From Cristatella mucedo (Eukaryota > Bryozoa > Phylactolaemata > Cristatellidae), in contig WPIO01000002.1 in NCBI GenBank assembly GCA_009760855.2, positions 13,634,001 to 13,698,000 of the forward strand: 64,000 bases of DNA. Reading direction: 5' to 3'. The notes below the pieces were generated by a model that did not search any database, was not told the origin of the DNA, and was given only the letters and a program-made list of their open reading frames with translations. The translations under genes and the position numbers were made by a program. Positions 11,142 through 22,258 of this stretch are shown one piece after another. The number at the start of each line of letters is the position of its first letter. The stretch's first letter is position 1.

Positions 11142-12010
11142 CTTAAAAAGCATTGACACAGACAACATTTCTAAATCTGCTTGCGATGCAGGGCTTCTTG
11201 ATCTGCACCCAGACTCGATCAACAGCCTCGATACCCTGACAGATGCAGTGAACGAGAAACTTAGGAATGCTCTTGAAAAGCATGCTCCCGTTCATTATAT
11301 CCGTGTACAGAGTCGTGGAGATTCCTTTCAAATTATAAAAACTTCAAAAGATGCTTCGAGTTAAGCGAGGCCTTCAACGTCGTTTTAAGAAATCGGGGTC
11401 TGATGCAGATATAATCAATTTCAAAAAATTAAGCTTCCTTCAATTTTAAACCCGGAAGTTTAAAAAAGCCAGGGTTTCTTCTTTTTCACTCTAAAACTGA
11501 AGTCCTGCCAGTCAGACCCAAGGCAGCTTTATAGGACGGTAAACATTTTACTGGCCAATTCTGAGAGGCTGACTCTCCAGATATTAACAGCCCAGTCAAA
11601 AATATTTCAGCCTTCTTTACTGAAACAATTGTGCACATTATTTTCTACATAAAGGTCCAACCGAGTAAAGCAATTACGAAATTGTAACCTACGAGCCTTC
11701 TTTAAAGATTTTCCGAGGTTGCTGCATGTAAAGTGGCTACCTTAATAAGGTCTAGTAAAAAGAGCTCGTCTTCTGAAGACCGTACACCTTTATCTCTGTG
11801 GTCATCACTGGCAGACCAACTTAACCCCACCGTAACCGAGATTTTAATGCTTCTATGGAAAAAAAGGGTTGTGCCCAATTCCTTCAAATCTGAAATCGTT
11901 TGACCGATACTTAAAGCCTGGATTAGATACAGGGGTCCTTGCAAGCTATTGCTCAGTTTCCCTTCTTTTTTTGTCAAAGATTCTAGAAAAATCTTTCGCT
12001 AAGCAGCTCG

Positions 12011-12013
<3 letters not shown>

Positions 12014-12055
<42 letters not shown>

Positions 12056-12187
12056 CATTTATATAGCACCGTAAGAGAACTTAATCTCTATTCGATCACA
12101 TCACATATGTCACAGGGTTCGAGACCACGACTTCAGCCAGACCTTGGTCGGGCGACCACCTTAACCACTGGGCTAAACCAGCTTGGC
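12014..12187 (-). mobile_element. SINE-1 copy nested in L-B
   Basis: On the plus strand: (TA)n at about 12014-12052, AATTCATTTATATAGCACC, AGAGAACTTAATCTCTATTC, then the B-box complement GGTTCGAGACC, and CACCTTAACCACTGGGCTAA as the A-box complement. It splits the L-B ORF2 between linker and RT. The tail has turned into a TA microsatellite. Confidence 0.88.
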
Positions 12188-12299
12188 GTACATATTGAAA
12201 TGGTAAATATTGGTAACACATATTGAAAAGAATGAAATGTCAGATACATTTTAATCGGGGCTCAAGAGACAGCACTCCACTGAAACTATTCTCCTCCGT

Positions 12300-12866
12300 G
12301 TGAAAAATGACATTCTATGCGGCAACGATGACAGGAATTTCCTTGCCCTAGCTCTGCTAGATCTATCAGCTGCCTTCGATACCATTGGTCACGATGCCCA
12401 ACTTGAACGATTAAGAACAATGATCGATATGGCAGACGAGGCACTGGCGTGGTTTAAATCGTACTTGTCAGATCGGGTTCAATTCGTGTCGTGTGGGGGT
12501 CAGGTCTCATCCACAAAACCGGTCACCAGGGGAATCCCTCAAGGGTCTGTCCTCGGTCCCTTGCTGTTCTCCATGTATACTCAACCTCTAGGAAAAGTGA
12601 TTAAGGCCCATAGAATATGGTATCACTTTTATGCTGGCAATACTTGGCTGTGTTTGTCATTCGAACCGTCGGAATCTGCTGCAGCAACTAACAAACTAAA
12701 TGCTTGCCTTGCCGACATTCGATCCTGGTTGTCGGAAAATTTACTGAAACTAAATGACGACGAGACTAAACTGCTGCTCATAAGACACCATAAGCGTGTG
12801 AATGGATTAGAAGGCTTTGCACTTCTAATATGTGACTCTGCTGTGCGATCATCACCGCGTACTTGA
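12300..12866 (+). pseudogene. L-B reverse transcriptase domain, catalytic motif lost
   Basis: An open stretch of 188 codons. Motif A is LDLSAAFDTIGH at about residues 18-29. The motif B region is TRGIPQGSVLGPLLFSMY near residues 78-95. Motif C is FYAGNTWLCL instead of YADDTQL near residue 110. The LKLNDDETKLLLI segment is near residue 148. The upstream frame is cut off by the SINE-1, and the downstream part (13130-13567) is in another frame. Related to L2/CR1-type RTs. Non-functional. Confidence 0.85.
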
Positions 12867-13707
12867 AATGTAGGTGTCGTTGTCGACAGCTGCCTAAATT
12901 TTAAAATCTTCATTCAGGAGGCTGCTTCTACAGCTAGCCATCATGCCCGATCCGTATCTAAGGTCAGGAGCTGTCTTCCACGGTGGCTTGCCAAAAAACT
13001 TGACTAGCTCCTTAGTTCTGTCTCAGCTTGATTTTTGTAATTCTCTTTTGGATGGGCAACCAATAAAGCAACTAGGCCACTACAAATGGCTATGAATATG
13101 GCTGCAAGGCTGGTTTTCAAAAGTCCTAGATGTTTGACCACGCGTCTCCTTTGCTAAAAGGGCCAAGATGGCTACCGGTAGATCAAAGGATACAGAGCAA
13201 AGGTCTTAAGCTGACCCAAAAGACCCGCCACGGCTTCGCTCCTCCATACCTAGCTGAACTGCTGCACCAGTTTCAGCCTCCTCGTGCCCTCAGGTACTGT
13301 ATGGACAATAAATTAGCTGTTCCAATCCTCTGCTTAAAGACCGTTGGCGACAGAAGCTTTAGCTCTGCAGATTTTAGGCTGTGGATCTTTTTTCCACGAT
13401 TCTTATGCAACGACAACTATTCTCCTGTTGCAGACTTATTTTATGCCTCATTCTTTCCAGCGGTCCTGAGCTGCTACTTCTATGCCACTCAGTACCTCAA
13501 CTGCTTTGTTGATTCTGCTATGCTTTCCGCTTTCTTTTTCTTTCGTGAGGTGAAGTCTGTTGGCTGACGAATGAGTACCGAAAGACAGTTAGGCTGCCAG
13601 CTCGCTGTGCGAAACACCTCAATAGTCTTTGTGGCTTTGTGGAGTTACAGGCGGAGTTACACACAACACGTGACTAATTTGGAGAAAGCCTCTACAAGTC
13701 CCGCCCA

Positions 13708-15040
13708 AAGATTAGGCTTTATTACGAGTAGTTACTTTGTTTTTTAAGCTTAAAACAATTTGCCGACATCCAATATGGAATGTCTGCAAGGTATTACAAA
13801 TGGGGTATTCGGTTTATCAGTCGCTGCTGCTGCTTCCGATGGTTTTAAATATATCTTAATCTGGATACTGTCAGCACACAAGAGAAAGCCAATCCATAGG
13901 AGCAAATAAATTCACGGAAAGTTGTAATCAAAATGAAGAACAGCAGACGGACCGAGAAGAAACTCCGAGGCGGATCTTGTGGAAATTCACACATGAGTAG
14001 TCTGCTGCGACTGTGGCTGTACGCGACTCCCCGCGACAAAGACTGAACTTGGTCGGACAAGTAAGATTTGAACCTCGCCAGTTTTCTATATGCAAGACTA
14101 ACCAATGTTATAAATGTAACAAGTAATATATTGTGATCAATATTGATTAAGGCAGCTGGTAGATCAAGTAGGTCCAGGACAGTAACATTACCGCCATCGT
14201 TACTGCTTGCGTGTCTAACAGTCACATGGAGGATGAGCAGCTTCAATGGAATGGTGTCGCTTGAATCCGACTAAAAAAATTTTGCAGTCCATTATTGCCA
14301 ATGCTTTCCACAAACTAACTAGCAACAAGCCTTTCAAAAATATTGGACCAAAAATCAAGAAAGGACTGGATGATAGATTGCAAGAACCTTTGAATTCAAT
14401 CCAGTTTCTTTACTTTAGCACGAAGCCTTTTTAAGGAAGGCACTAACAAACTAAGGTATTGATTGCTAAGGCATTTGTAGAGAGGTACACTGGTCCACCT
14501 CTGGAGACCAAAAAGGGGTATGGGGTCTTAATGAATTTTATTTTTACGTGCTTAACTATACGAATCATCTCGTCTAAGAAACAATCGGAACATTTCTTAG
14601 CGTAGGTTTCAGGTTGCGACTCAACGATTGCTTTAGTCTTAGATGCCTTTGCAGCGGCACGAATCTGATGAATTTTTTCAGCGAAGAAGGCGGAGAACCT
14701 ATCAGCTATACTGGCACGTGGGATCCGGGCAGTGGAAGTATACAGAACTTTCTTGCGAACGAATCACTTTCTTACCAATTTGTATATAGTGTCCGACTTG
14801 CGAGACTGCAGTAACAAATGCTAGCTCCAGTATTAGTGATTCGGTAGTTGGTGACGCTGGGATTGACCTATTTTCGAGGGCTGCCAATGTACTCTCTGAG
14901 TGTCATTCATTACTCAACCAGATATAGCTAGCAGCCATCACACTTTCAGTAGCCTTAGTATCTGCAGCAAACTAAGTAGCAACGATTCTATCCTAAATAT
15001 TAGTATCACTTTTTTGCTTACTGAGTTGCAAATAAAGCCG
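13708..15040 (-). pseudogene. L-B LINE fragment (RT and linker), inverted
   Basis: Minus strand. The 133-codon frame at 13845-14246 contains LDLPAALINIDHNILL (motif A, altered from LDLSAAFDTIDH) and FKSYLSDQVQSLS. 13708-13840 and 14247-14650 align with 3100-3200 and 3610-4080 of the other minus-strand L-B copy. 14650-15040 is weaker. No 3' UTR is present. It lies back to back with 10180-13665. Confidence 0.7.
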
Positions 15041-15214
15041 TTTCATGCCAGATCCGAGTGATGCCGTAGAACAAAGCTGTCAGATTTCTGACCATTCACC
15101 TTTATTTTATTGATAGTTCAGGAGCTTTGAAGACTTCCTATTGACCCGCTATAGCGATATAGTATACATACACGAAGCTCACACGATGACCTTCACATCG
15201 GGCGGCGGAATCAA

Positions 15215-16262
15215 GGCCTTAGACTCAGTTGTACCTTTGCTTTGATCCCTCCCAGCCTTCTTGCTGCATGTATTGAAGACATCCGCACATGGATGGCAGC
15301 AAACTTTCTAAAACTAAATGACGATGAAACTAACTTACTAGTTATGGGCAAACCCAGTGTGATTCAGAAATTGGAAAGGCTGACGCTCAAAATTGGCCCC
15401 TGCCAGCATATCTCCAGTTGAATCAGCTCGAAATCTAGGTGTCATATTCCAAAGCGACCTCTCGTTAGACGACCATATCAGCTCCACAGTCAAATCTGCC
15501 TATTTTCAGCTTCATAACATTGCTAAAATTCGGGCTTGTTTAGATAAGGATACCACGTCCAAGTTGGTCCATGCATTCGTGACATCCCGTCTCAACTTCT
15601 GCAACGCACTGCTTAGTGGCCTACCAGCATGTGCGATCAGGCGATTGCAGCTGGTGCAAAACTCGGCAGCTAGGCTTGCCTGTCGTGAGCGTTGCAGCTG
15701 CCACATTACACCACTTCTTGCCGACCTGCACTGGCTACCTGTCAAGCAACGGATTGACTTCAAGGTTTTGTCGCTCACGTTTAGGTCACTTCATTATTTG
15801 GTTCCAGCCTATCTCTCAGATATACTCTCCCATCAGGCCAAGCATCGTACCACCCACTTTTCAGAATCCAACAGTCTAGAAATACCTCGTACAAACCTTA
15901 AATCCTTTGGAGACCGTGCATTTAGTTCGTATGCTCCGACCTGCGTCAGAACATCCCCTGACCTGACCACATTTAAAAAGAATTTAAAAACACACCTATT
16001 TAGGACAGCATTTAGTGGGTCCCTGTGATTCGTCCTTGATGTGCTTATGCATGCTGACACCGTGAATGCTGCCACTAACCACATTTGCATGCTGACCCTG
16101 TGCATGTCAACCCTAACCATGTTATTCATTTTGTTTATTTTTCAAGCATGATTTTACTCACCATGACATTGCATTTCCCTTTGCAGCAAATTTAAAGCAC
16201 CTAGAGAGAGATTGAGTTCTCTGAGATCCCTGTATCAAGTACATTATTAATATTATTATTAT
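15215..16262 (+). pseudogene. L-A LINE, 3' third of ORF2 plus 3' UTR
   Basis: Starts inside the RT just past motif C (TQLYLCFDPSQ-like codons near 15225). 15393-16028 is a 211-codon open frame with NLGVIFQSDLSLDDHISSTV, KLVHAFVTSRLNFCNALL, LVQNSAARLACRER and LHWLPVKQRIDFKVLSL, the typical C-terminal region of L2/CR1-like ORF2. A small deletion removes the PKAWNSLP block. The 3' UTR carries the family block and the hairpin with ATT tail. The copy lacks the endonuclease and RT core, so it is dead on arrival. Confidence 0.88.
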
Positions 16263-16404
16263 CATTACGGCATCATTTCATAAATCTAGGACTACCGTTC
16301 TAGCACAACCGGCCTTGTGCCCTCAAATTTTCTCTCAGCATTTGCTATCTTGCCAGTTTCTCCTAATAGCATACCCGTGCTTGCCCGCATGTGACCGCTT
16401 TCGT

Positions 16405-16845
16405 GCATGTAATGTAATGTAATGTAATGTAATGTAATGTATCTCCGTCAGTAACTCCACAAAGTCATAAAGACCATGTGGGTGTTACGCAGGAGAGTTT
16501 TGTATAGCGCACTCACAGCCTAAGCGGCTTTCGGTACGCATTCGGTAGCCAAAAGACTTCGTCTCACGCAACAAAGAGAAAGTGGGAAGCATAGCAGAGT
16601 CAGGAGAGCAGTTGAGGTAGTGAGTAGCATAGAAGTAGCAGTTCAGGACCGCTGAAAAAGATGTGCCACAGTCGGCAGTTGGAGAGTAGATGTCGTTGCG
16701 TAAGAATTGTGGAAGCGAGTTCCACAGTCTAGGACCTGCAAAGCTAAAGCTTCTATCGCCAACTGTCTTTAAGCGGAGGAATGGGACAGCTAATTTATTG
16801 TCCACACAGGACCTGAGGGCGCGAACAGGCTGAAACTGATGCTAT
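16405..16845 (-). mobile_element. L-B LINE 3' end with pentamer tail
   Basis: The plus strand starts with about seven TAATG repeats (16405-16441), the complement of an (ACATT)n tail. The L-B 3' UTR follows (GTAACTCCACAAAGTCATAAAG) and then antisense ORF2 end codons (RALR...MDNKLAVPFLRLKTV on the minus strand at 16485-16805). It shows the natural L-B tail unit, which differs from the trimer tail of L-A. Confidence 0.85.
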
Positions 16846-16854
16846 ATCCGCAAG

Positions 16855-17030
16855 CATTCGTACATATACAAAGACACACACTCACACACGCAGACGCGTA
16901 TGCAAGCACATACACACGCACACACATATGCACACGACCGCCTTGGTACTGGCGAAAGCAAAGTGCACTGGACTGTGATTTTCTATTTTAAGTTATACTA
17001 AATGTAAACACACACACACACACACTCACG
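16855..17030. repeat. CA-rich imperfect microsatellite
   Basis: Mixed ACAC, CACGCA and CATACA units at 16860-16935, and a purer CA run at about 17008-17027. It lies just upstream of the nicotinamidase exon, in its presumed intron. Confidence 0.85.
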
Positions 17031-17138
17031 TGGAAATAGTGTAGGTTCGTGCAAATTGTTCCGTCTTTTGTATACGCAATCTGTGTGTGCATGCAGCTGC
17101 AGCCACTGCTAATTCTTACTCCGCGTGCTTGTCTGTAG

Positions 17139-17281
17139 GAGCCACAGCTGTGGATGCCTTGGAGTATGGGTTTCGTACAGTCGTCATTGAAGATGCCTGC
17201 CGTGGAACTTCCGATGAAGGGATAGCTGCTACGAAGAAGAAACTGTCTGACTTGGGAGCCATTTTTGTCTCTTCCGGGCAG
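17139..17281 (+). CDS. Nicotinamidase / isochorismatase-family exon (internal, partial gene)
   Basis: This 143-bp exon encodes GATAVDALEYGFRTVVIED followed by ACRGTSDEGIAATKKKLSDL and GAIFVSSGQ. It is the C-terminal part of the Rossmann-like isochorismatase fold of animal nicotinamidases, right after the catalytic TDVCV. The catalytic Cys must lie in the preceding exon. The first Gly codon is split across the intron (acceptor after GCTTGTCTGTAG; two bases of the codon are in this exon). The 3' end is CAG followed by GTAAAA, phase 0. The enzyme family turns nicotinamide into nicotinate for NAD salvage. L-B and L-A copies crowd both flanking introns. I did not find the neighbouring exons in the window. 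Family assignment is from motif memory, so a related isochorismatase-fold hydrolase remains possible. Confidence 0.75.
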
Positions 17282-17371
17282 GTAAAAATTGCAATGCGGC
17301 CATTGCAGAATAAACACTGCGACAGCCTGCAAATAGTTGCTCTCTAGCCAGTCGTTAGCATACTTTCAAGC

Positions 17372-18332
17372 ATACTGGCAGCAAATTTTGTAAAATTGAA
17401 TGACGATAAAGCCAGCTTATTACTTATGGGCAAACCAAGAGTGATTCAGAAACTGGAAGACTGATGCTCAAAATCAGCTCTGCCAGCACATCTCCTGTTG
17501 AATCTGCACGAAATGTAGGTGCAATATTCCAAAGTAACCTTTCATTAGACGACCACATTAACTCCACGGTAAAGTCTGCCTACTTTCAGCTACATAGCAT
17601 TGCTAAAAATTTGGGCTTGTTTAGGCAGGGATATCACAACTGAATTTGTCCATGCATCTGTGACATTTCTTGCTGGTCTACCGGCCTGTGCACTCAGGTG
17701 CTTACAGCTGGGGCAAAACTCGGCAGCTAGGCTTGTCTGTCGTGAGCGTTGCGGTTGTCATATAACAACACTTCTTGCCGACCTGCACTGGCTCCCAGTC
17801 AAGTATTGCATCGACGGTTGTGACACTTACTTTTAGGCTCCTTTATTTTTTGGCTCCAATCTATCTATCAGATCTACTCCCCCAATGGGCTAAGCATCGT
17901 ACCTCTCGCTTTTCGGAATCCAACCTTCTACAAATACCACGTACAAACCTCAAATCCTTTGGAGACCGTGCATTTAGTTCGTATGCTCCCAATGCCTGGC
18001 ACTTACTCCCGACTAGCATCATGACATATCCTGACTTTTCCACATTTAAAAAAAAACTAAAAAGCATCTATTTATTACAGCATTTAGTGAATCCCTGTGA
18101 ATCGTCCTTTATGTGCTTATGTGTGCTGACACTGAGCATGCTACCACTAGCCATACTTGCATGCTGACACTGTACATGTCAACCCTAACCTTACTATTCT
18201 TGTTGTTTATTGAGCATCCTTCCACTAACCATTCAATCGTGCTTTCTATACAGCAAATTTAAAGTGCCTAGAAAGAGATTGAGTTCTCTGAGTGTGCTAT
18301 ATCAAATGTATTATTATTATTATTATTATTCC
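17372..18332 (+). pseudogene. L-A LINE, 3' end of ORF2 plus tail
   Basis: Begins in the MAANFLKLNDDK-like region and runs through the C-terminal domain in several frames. 17600-17836 gives GLPACALRCLQLGQNSAARL and LHWLPVK; 17775-18167 gives NLKSFGDRAFSSYAPNAW. A roughly 50-base deletion sits near 17650. It ends in the hairpin and an ATT repeat at 18310-18332. It lies about 90 bases downstream of the nicotinamidase exon, in the presumed intron. Confidence 0.87.
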
Positions 18333-18814
18333 AATTGTAAAAATTCTCGGCTATCAGTTCAAAGCAAGAAGCATCTAAATGAGGTTCGCTGATGTTTTAT
18401 TCGCACACATCGTTGATGTAACTTGCGGTTTAACAGCTCGCACGGAAGTACCTCAGGGAAAGTCAGGGTTGACAACCACAAGTATGGGTTGCATGCAAGC
18501 CATTTTGCAGCGAAATGATCAGTAACTGTTTAATAACAGAGCCATCGCACTTCAAATTTGCTTAACCCAGCAAATTAAAATCCCCCAACTCATCTACAGT
18601 AACACTTCTACTCGCCATTCGATCTAATCAAAGTGAGCGGAGGCAAATTAACACTAACCTTGGATGCATCCTAGCATTCCCAAAAACTACCCATGCTGTT
18701 TCCAGTGCAGGAGGCGATCAAGACGTGTCCGCTGCAAATGAAGGGGAAAAGTTCCCCGTTCCCTGCCGCTAAGTTCGCCGTCTGCAGCAATACCTGGCTG
18801 GTTGTCTACTCTCG
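18333..18814. other. Unassigned spacer
   Basis: No gene or repeat was recognised. I looked for the next nicotinamidase exon here and did not find it. Confidence 0.35.
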
Positions 18815-18990
18815 CCCATTTCCACTTTCCCTTTGTTGCGTGAGATGAAGTCAGTTGGCTACCTAATGCGTACCGAAAGCCACTTAGGCTGTGGGTGCGC
18901 TATACAAAACTCTCCTACGTAACACCCACGTAGTCTTTATGGCTTTGTGGAGTTGCAGATAGATATACAATACAATACGATAATCAAAAT
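18815..18990 (+). mobile_element. L-B LINE 3' UTR fragment
   Basis: Contains TGAGATGAAGTCAGTTGGCT, ACCGAAAGCCACTTAGGC and TTTATGGCTTTGTGGAGTTG, then a tail of ATACA-type units (ATACAATACAATACG). The best-preserved L-B 3' UTR end in the window. Confidence 0.82.
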
Positions 18991-19329
18991 GAACAAGAGC
19001 TAATTTACATGCAATCCGCATTTATCCGTGGTTTTTGCACTTAACAAACCATGTCAGTGCGCTGGAGGTATTACGGAAGTTCCTGCCACTTGCTAAGCGA
19101 GAGCAGCTGAAGCTATTCCTGCTACTGAAGCAGAAGTGGGGCAGCTTAAGGTCTAAGCTGGGTAGTTGTTTAGCCTCTTTTCGACTTTGGTTATACCGAC
19201 TTCCTAGCTCAACACATTATACTTCAGCATGACGAAGTAGAACGTAATCAATTATGGGCTTGCTCTCAACTCAACAGCGAAAAGAGTGACTACGCGACTG
19301 GTGCATTTCTTAATAAGCAAAGCACTTAA

Positions 19330-19468
19330 ATACAACGCATTTATATAGTGCCCCACGAGAACTTAATCTCTATTCAGGGGCTTCACATATGCCTCGGGGC
19401 TCGAGCCCACGACCTCAGTCAGACCTTGGTCGGGGCTAGCACCTTAACCGCTAGACCAACCCAGCTCG
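19330..19468 (-). mobile_element. SINE-1 copy with candidate target duplication
   Basis: The complementary tail CATTTATATAGTGCCCC, then AGAGA...TCTCT (on the plus strand GAGAACTTAATCTCTATTC), the B-box complement GGGGCTCGAGCCC and the A-box complement CACCTTAACCGCTAGACC are all present. GCACTTAA occurs directly on both sides (19322-19329 and 19469-19476), a likely 8-bp target-site duplication. Confidence 0.9.
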
Positions 19469-19524
19469 GCACTTAATGCTTTAAGGGCAGTTGCGAAAGC
19501 TCCGGAAGAAAGCTGGCCACCCTA

Positions 19525-19640
19525 ACAATAATTATAATAAGATGACAATAATGATATATGACTATATATGATGATTATATACGATTATATATGGTAAATA
19601 TGATTATAATAATTATAATTATGAATAATAATTATGTAAT
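19525..19640. repeat. AT-rich simple sequence
   Basis: Irregular ATA, TATATGAT and AATAATT units. Non-coding. Confidence 0.8.
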
Positions 19641-20777
19641 GAGATGCTCAAAGTCTCGATGAGCTTGCACACGGCGATACAAAATGAGTTTCCCAGCATT
19701 TCGCTTAAAGCTATTGCTGCTAGGTGAGATCAAACTTGCCTAGACTATGAGACAAGCTTGTAATGATTATTATGAACGTCACGAATACAAGAATGTACCA
19801 GAACGCAGGGCACGCCATATGGCTGTATACCATTTGAGATTTTTCGGCTACCCCGGGCACGCATCGCTGGCCTATAGGATTACGAATCTAGCAAGTGTCA
19901 GTAACTAAATTATGTAGCATAAGCTCACCGTAGCCCAGCGTCGTCAACTACAGCTGAGTCTGAAATATCGTGGGCATAATTGCCATTTCTCTGAGATGGA
20001 CCAAAGAGTCACTTCAATTACTGCATGCACGATAGTAGAAAGAGTGCACCTTACTACCCTGAACCAGTCGTCGTCATGGTGAGGCGTAGGCTTTCAGGAG
20101 GGAGCAGGCTCTGGACCGCTGACCCATTGAACCTGGAGCTCTCTTTGGGTTGGAAGCCCGGGAAGAGGTCGGTGGATCATTCCTGGCTGAATCCAAGGTG
20201 TAGACACAGTGGTTTTGTGCTTGTTTGATAGCCGTACTGTCTTCCAATTTGCTCTCTAGTCCGGTAAGTATGAAAATTATAAAAAAAAAAACATCTCACC
20301 TTGACTAAGCTTAAGGTACAGCTTGAAAATGTGCTACATTTAGCAAATTGGTAATTAAAAAAGATGGACAGGAAGGCAGAGAGAATTGCATGCACAGTTG
20401 GCAGTGTACCTTTGAGTGATTTAGTCATGCATAAGTCATTAAAATACGTAAAATTCCAAAATGAATTAATACACATTGTGGATTTACGATTAAAATATTC
20501 TCTGTTGATACTTTAACATGGACTTTGAATTTTGATCACTTTAATGACTTTCAATTCGTAATTCAACTGATGTGCTAGTACCTGCTTCCTAGCTAACGGT
20601 CAATTGAATCAAGACTTTTGCCGGAGTTTATACAACCAGAAACATATTTCACCCCTTGCACTGGCCTCACCTTGGGCAAAAAATAGTAGTTCTAGCTTCG
20701 GACACATTCTTATTTTTGGACACATTTTTCAGAATGAGTAGGCCTCTTTTTATGGTTGCTTGCTCTTGATACTACAG
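19641..20777. other. Unassigned sequence
   Basis: No recognisable gene. The ORF at 20025-20228 has no known motif, and the donor-like GGTAAGTA at 20262 lacks a convincing exon before it. Confidence 0.3.
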
Positions 20778-20947
20778 CCAGCCAGCTGGACTGGTCTGCT
20801 GGCCTGGCGCTGTGCTACTTGGAGAAACAACTTAAACATTAAAGCGCATCCACGGGTCCAGCCGCTGCTGCAAGACCTTCCAAGGTCTTTGGGCCAATCC
20901 TCACTCTCCAAGATCGGTCAAGGCAAGGCATGTCCTCCAATCACTAC
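20778..20947 (+). CDS. Candidate internal exon, function unknown
   Basis: An acceptor-like GATACTACAG precedes 20778, and a strong donor (TAC followed by GTAAGA) follows 20947. The 170-bp interval is open in phase 0 and encodes a Trp-rich start (LLAWRCATWRNNLNIKAH) and an end SKIGQGKACPPIT. I recognise no family. Open frames of this size with splice-like ends also arise by chance, so this is tentative. Confidence 0.25.
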
Positions 20948-21358
20948 GTAAGAATTGTTCGTCTGCTGCACTGCTGCCTCGCCTCCCACTCCTCCACACT
21001 TGCTGCTCTTTGCAGTCGCCCCAAAGAAATGTGTCCTGTGGCTTCCGGGCCACACTAAAAATTCGCCGACCGTTTAATTAAGGTGAGAAACCTGTGCACT
21101 GGCATCAAGTAATTTCTTATCCACCAAGCTCGATAGGATCAAAGATACATGACTCCATGAAGTGGAAGATCCTGGGCGCAAGAGGGCATTTGCTCTCCTA
21201 AAGCCGGGCTGCGACCTGGGCCGCCCCCTATACCGATGCCCCCCCCAACCGGCAACTACGACCGATTTGTCTCTTAGTTCCAATCGGCGACAAAACCCTG
21301 AGCTAGTGTCAAAATACTATGCTATTGAGCTATACTTTGTTATTAATTTTTATTGTAG

Positions 21359-21501
21359 CCCTTCCTACAGGAAAATCTTTCGGGTCTTTGCCCCCTTTTC
21401 AAGTTTCGCAGGTCTTGCTTCTAGATGAAAATCATGACTCTGCCACTCACTTCATGTTAACGTCACCCAGACGTCAAATTTATGAGGATACTAGTCCATG
21501 A
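21359..21501 (+). CDS. Candidate terminal coding exon, function unknown
   Basis: A good acceptor (TTATTAATTTTTATTGTAG, pyrimidine-rich with no inner AG) precedes an open frame of about 47 codons. It encodes PTGKSFGSLPPFQVSQVL and then LLDENHDSATHF and SPRRQIYEDTSP, ending with TGA at 21499. A polyadenylation-type AATAAA occurs at 21952-21957. The composition looks protein-like, but I recognise no family. It could be the end of a host gene on the plus strand. Confidence 0.3.
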
Positions 21502-21964
21502 ATATGTGCGACACATTCTCTGTTGGACCAGATTATTAGATATTTTCCTGAACTCAATGGAGGTAAGGAGACTTCACCATGCAGGACAGAACGAACACTG
21601 GCCTCGTCAGAACTTTGGCCCCTGGGCCTCGTCAAGTAGTCTGCTGATTAGCCATGGCCCAGGTGTGGCTTCTGTTCGCTGGAGGTCACTGAGACAGGAT
21701 AGAGGCTAGCAACTGTTTCGCTTCGGCCAGGAGCCTGGTCGGTGCCCAGCATGTCTGCCGTGCCTCGCGGTGAGTCTCACTGCTCTGCAGAGTGCTTACT
21801 GACCATTGCCATCGAGGACGGTCTTCGAGCTAGGATGGGATAGGCCTTTGCATGGAGATCAACCATTTCTAAAGCAAGCATAAGCCAACCCTAATGCATG
21901 CAAACCTTTCTAGAATGATTGAAACACTTAAGTTGAAACCACAAATTCTTTAATAAAATCTTTC

Positions 21965-22112
21965 CTAAGTTTAATAAGACGTCTTTTTAATGCTCTCTAT
22001 GAGAACTAGATGTCTTTCTAGGCACTGAATATTCATGCCATTAGGATTGCCTTCCCCTCCACGACTCGAATTCTCGACCTTGGTCGTCAAGCTCGACCAC
22101 CTCACCTCTGGA
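21965..22112 (-). mobile_element. SINE-1-like element with divergent tRNA-like head
   Basis: On the minus strand: GAGGTGGTCGAGC resembles an A box, GAATTCGAGTC resembles a B box, and the 3' part AGTGCCTAGAAAGACATC, then TAGTTCTCATAGAG, resembles the SINE-1/L-A hairpin region. The head differs from the other SINE-1 copies, so this may be a separate subfamily. Confidence 0.45.
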
Positions 22113-22258
22113 ATAGGAATCAGAGGCAATCGAGGCAAGACCCAAGCATCGCCCGGTCGCTGGCTTACGCACGCCTGGCTCGCTAGTGTGAAAATTATCA
22201 GACCACCGAAACATACGTCGGCTCAACCTCACCAGTGACAAATAGCAGTTAGCATGTT

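Larger units (their letters stand above)
10180..13665 (+). pseudogene. L-B LINE, nearly full-length, with a SINE insertion
   Basis: Longest L-B copy. The ORF2 start is at about 10465 (C-L-L-N-V-C-S-L, the usual entry of APE domains). The endonuclease has GGGVAIVVRES, VMVYRPPAG and LIAGDFNIHV, then one in-frame TGA at 10896, and the frame reopens to 11141 with THVGGHILDLVITKD. The linker is at 11150-12000. RT is at 12300-12866 with LLDLSAAFDTIGH and GIPQGSVLGPLLFSMY. Motif C reads FYAGNTW where YADD is expected, so the catalytic aspartates are lost. The C-terminal domain is at 13130-13567. The 3' UTR runs to GGCTTTGTGGAGTTAC. A SINE-1 sits between linker and RT. The 5' limit is uncertain. Confidence 0.85.

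Noticed and set aside
15512-15778. ORFs antisense to the L-A C-terminal domain (also at 60310-60576)
   Set aside because: Same antisense frame appears in separate L-A copies because the sense strand is conserved; shadows of ORF2.
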